From assembly GCA_003224195.1 (NCBI GenBank), contig QHYP01000228.1, positions 1 through 9,304 of the forward strand: 9,304 nucleotides of DNA, written 5' to 3'. Position numbers and translations under genes: made by a program. The notes beneath the pieces were generated by a model. That model worked only from the letters and a program-made list of their open reading frames with translations, was not told the origin of the DNA and ran no database searches. Numbering within the stretch: the stretch's first letter is position 1; each line of letters starts with the position of its first letter. Origin of the DNA: Acidobacteriota bacterium. GTDB lineage: Bacteria > Acidobacteriota > Terriglobia > Acidiferrales > UBA7541. Of the stretch, positions 7,576 to 9,304 are shown piece by piece.

Positions 7576-7977
7576 CGAACATTTCTCCCTCTGCGGACAG
7601 CACACCCTCAGTGCACTGCACCATGGGAACGAGCATTTGGGGTACCATATCTTCTAGAATGAGCTTCCGCGCTCGCACCACAATATCTTCTTATTGCTCA
7701 TAGGCTTACAGCGAGCACCTTGGACTGCTCCATTTCGGAATTCAGTCGATTTCCGACCTTTTGCAGAAGTTTTGCGCACTTCCGGCATTTCCCTCGGCAT
7801 TTTGGATAGCCAGCTAATCCGCTCGGCTTGCGAGGAGCGGGGAGGCAGAGCACGGAATGAGGCATGGGCGGCACTATGCCATGGGTAACACCGCGGAGAC
7901 GCGCCTGTACGGAAGGACGGTGACGCCTTTGCGACAAGGACGGCGCGCGGCAGGATGCGCTCTGCCACACTCGGAGA
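7576..7977. other. 402-base divergent intergenic region between the PEP-CTERM gene and the NlpC/P60 gene
   Basis: No convincing coding sequence lies here. It carries the sigma-54-like promoter for the leftward gene and must also hold the promoter of the rightward gene, for which I see no good candidate. Small inverted repeats are present: TCGGAA/TTCCGA at 7735-7740 and 7751-7756, TGCTC/GAGCA at 7695-7699 and 7713-7717, and CCGCTC/GAGCGG near 7819-7840. Short repeats of this size are expected by chance, so they are only possible activator sites. The left half is visibly more AT-rich than the flanking genes. Confidence 0.5.
7632..7647 (-). promoter_or_regulatory. Sigma-54 (RpoN) type promoter of the PEP-CTERM gene
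   Basis: On the minus strand the sequence TGGTACCCCAAATGCT carries GG and GC separated by exactly ten bases, the defining -24/-12 spacing. It matches the consensus TGGYACR-N4-TTGCW at all but two positions. The GG is at 7646-7645 and the GC at 7634-7633. Transcription would start near 7621, about 46 bases before the ATG at 7575, leaving room for the GAGGGAG ribosome site. PEP-CTERM genes in some other bacteria are known to be controlled by RpoN with the PrsK/PrsR two-component system, which makes the match more credible. Confidence 0.6.
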
Positions 7978-9087
7978 ATGCGGCAACGATTGTGTTTCGT
8001 CATGGTTTTGCTGGCGGCGGCTTCGCCGGCGTTCGCGCAAAACGCGCGCCCGGTGGGGCCGGCTTCGACGGGGCTGCGCCCGCTCGCCGCGCGCGAAGGG
8101 TGGGAGATTGCGCGCGCAACGACCTGGCGCGAGAGCGCAGCGCGGCGCACGGAGGACTGTTCGCACCTCGTGCACGATCGATACGAGAAGGCAGGCTATC
8201 CGTATCCCTATGCGAATTCGCTCGATCTGTACAACAACGGATCGGAAAGCTTTGTGCGCGTGCGTACGCCGCAGCCCGGTGATTTGATCGTCTGGCCCGG
8301 GCACGTTGGCATCGTGGTGGACCCCAAGGAGCATTCCTTCTTCAGTTCGACCAATTCCGGCGCACGGACCGCCTACTACAACTCCCCGTACTGGCGGGCA
8401 CGGGGAAGCGCGCGCTTCTATCGTTATCTGACGGACAAGCCGGCGAGAAGCGGCGCGGCGGCAAAAATCGCGAGCGCCGCGCAGCAGCCAACGGCTCCCG
8501 CGGGGGGCGGCCGACGCGCGAAATACCGGCCGGCAATCCAGCCGGTAAAGACAGCCCCCGCGGCGGGAGCCACAGCGCGGAGTGCGGCTGATCCGGCCAG
8601 CGCGAGCCGCGCGGAACTTGCGCCGGGGAAGGTGCTGCGCATACCGGGGAAGCACCCGCAGGCGGTGGACGTGGCCGGAGCCCTCGCGGATAGGAATCAG
8701 GCGGCGGGAGAGATCCTGCGCGCGGGGAATTTGGAACTGCTCGGGCGGACGGTGATCGTCTACCGGGAGTTGCGGGTGACAAACGTGGAGATCAAAGCCA
8801 AGCGCGGCGCTGCGCAGGTGGAGATCGAATCGCTCGCGGTACTTTCGGGTGAGCGGATGGACGCGCAACGCGGCTGGGAAGTGCTTCGGCCGGAGCTTCA
8901 GCGCACCAAAAAGGGCTGGGTGGTAGCGGCGGCAAATGAAAATGTGTACGTGCCGCGGGATGCGGCGCTGCGAGTGCTGGCAGCGCGGCTGGCTGAATTG
9001 ACGCAGAATGCGGACCCGAACGCGGCCCGGGAGCGCGAACAGAGGCAAATTGTGCGGCTCTTGAATTTGGTAGTGGCAGAGGAGTAG
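7978..9087 (+). CDS. Exported NlpC/P60 (C40)-type peptidase with an uncharacterised C-terminal domain
   Basis: The 369-residue product has a signal peptide (residues 1-20, cleavage after AFA). The NlpC/P60-like domain follows at about 36-150. Its Cys nucleophile is Cys61 in EDCSHLVHDRYEKAG, and its His is His109 in PGDLIVWPGHVGIVVD. His119, ten residues on, is the best candidate for the third catalytic residue. Enzymes of this fold cleave cell-wall peptides (gamma-D-glutamyl-diamino acid bonds) or related amides in the periplasm. An Ala/Pro-rich, probably disordered linker (about 154-210) leads to a mixed alpha/beta C-terminal domain (about 215-369) with GRTVIVYRELRVTNVEI and ENVYVPRDAALRVLAARLAE, for which I know no function. 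The ATG at 7978 has GGAGA only a few bases upstream, a tight spacing, but the signal peptide begins there. It is transcribed away from the exosortase locus, so a functional link is not implied. Confidence 0.87.
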   Translation: MRQRLCFVMVLLAAASPAFAQNARPVGPASTGLRPLAAREGWEIARATTWRESAARRTEDCSHLVHDRYEKAGYPYPYANSLDLYNNGSESFVRVRTPQPGDLIVWPGHVGIVVDPKEHSFFSSTNSGARTAYYNSPYWRARGSARFYRYLTDKPARSGAAAKIASAAQQPTAPAGGGRRAKYRPAIQPVKTAPAAGATARSAADPASASRAELAPGKVLRIPGKHPQAVDVAGALADRNQAAGEILRAGNLELLGRTVIVYRELRVTNVEIKAKRGAAQVEIESLAVLSGERMDAQRGWEVLRPELQRTKKGWVVAAANENVYVPRDAALRVLAARLAELTQNADPNAAREREQRQIVRLLNLVVAEE

Positions 9088-9180
9088 AGGATTCCCACTT
9101 CGCCGCGGATTAGCCAACCACAGGACAGGAACCCCCGCGTTTCCGGTAAGTCGAGTCTGCCCAAATCCCAAAACCATTGC

Positions 9181-9249
9181 TTGCCGGATGCGAAGAGAGA
9201 TCCCTCGGCTCCCTTTGGTCGCTCGGGATTCGCACCCTTTGCCGGGTGC
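9181..9249. repeat. Imperfect hairpin element flanked by near-identical 11-base direct repeats
   Basis: TTGCCGGATGC (9181-9191) and TTGCCGGGTGC (9239-9249) match at ten of eleven bases. Between them TGCGAA (9189-9194) pairs with TTCGCA (9229-9234), and ATCCC (9200-9204) pairs with GGGAT (9225-9229), giving an imperfect stem-loop. It resembles dispersed intergenic palindromic (REP/MITE-like) elements, but copy number in the genome cannot be judged from one copy. It encodes no transposase. Confidence 0.4.
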
Positions 9250-9272
9250 TCACTGCGCATTCTAAAGGAGTT

Positions 9273-9304
9273 ATTCGTGATTCGTGACTTGTGATTCGTG
9301 ATTC
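9273..9304. repeat. Heptamer tandem repeat ATTCGTG, about 4.6 units, continuing off the right edge
   Basis: Units ATTCGTG at 9273-9279 and 9280-9286, a variant ACTTGTG at 9287-9293, ATTCGTG at 9294-9300, then ATTC to the window end. The array is truncated by the edge and is likely longer. Seven-base intergenic repeats of this kind are non-coding and prone to length variation. Confidence 0.8.

Noticed and set aside
7576..7605. GTG start at 7605 for the PEP-CTERM protein
   Set aside because: It adds MCCPQREKCS before a clean signal peptide, and the GAGGGAG ribosome site would fall inside the coding region. The ATG at 7575 fits better.
7864..7882. Sigma-54-like GG-N10-GC on the plus strand upstream of the NlpC/P60 gene
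   Set aside because: Only the GG and GC are met; most surrounding consensus positions fail, and such a match is expected by chance.
7654..9177. A 507-codon open frame on the minus strand opposite the NlpC/P60 gene
   Set aside because: Its product is Arg/Pro/Ser-rich with no domain signature. It is the antisense shadow of a gene with a signal peptide and catalytic motifs, as is common in GC-rich DNA.
9273..9304. CRISPR array
   Set aside because: The repeat is only seven bases with no spacers; it is a simple tandem repeat.

Overview
The window looks like a chromosomal segment of a GC-rich Gram-negative bacterium, most likely an Acidobacteriota member (Solibacter/Terriglobia-like). This is an inference from gene content: an exosortase fused to EpsI, a PEP-CTERM protein, a PQQ dehydrogenase with a family-typical signature, and an NlpC/P60 protein with a C-terminal domain I associate with that phylum. 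I could not run a taxonomic search.

Layout. Five of the six genes lie on the minus strand, so they are best read from right to left. (i) 7575-6949 encodes a secreted PEP-CTERM protein. It is preceded by a strong-looking sigma-54 type promoter (7632-7647) and followed by an intrinsic terminator (6873-6906). (ii) 6721-4434 encodes a large TPR lipoprotein of the kind found beside exosortases. A -1 frameshift near 4870 interrupts it, leaving a 647-codon front part and an out-of-frame tail of about 145 codons. (iii) 4375-2819 encodes an exosortase with a fused EpsI domain (GTG start, strong Shine-Dalgarno). (iv) 2714-954 encodes a secreted CocE/NonD (S15-type) alpha/beta hydrolase with its own sigma-70-like promoter. 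(v) From 944 off the left edge runs a PQQ-dependent dehydrogenase, of which only the N-terminal 314 codons are present. On the plus strand, 7978-9087 encodes an exported NlpC/P60-type protein with an uncharacterised C-terminal domain. The right end (9088-9304) is non-coding and holds an imperfect hairpin element and ATTCGTG heptamer repeats.

How the genes fit together. The exosortase is an inner-membrane transpeptidase-like enzyme that recognises and processes the PEP-CTERM tail. The TPR lipoprotein is a usual partner in such loci, often with exopolysaccharide or biofilm functions. The PEP-CTERM gene next door is the natural candidate substrate. It has its own promoter and terminator, so it would be expressed separately from its sorting machinery. 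The hydrolase and quinoprotein dehydrogenase form a second, apparently unrelated unit of exported catabolic enzymes. The ancestry of the parts is familiar. The notable points are the compact substrate-plus-machinery arrangement, the sigma-54 signature, and the frameshift in the TPR gene.
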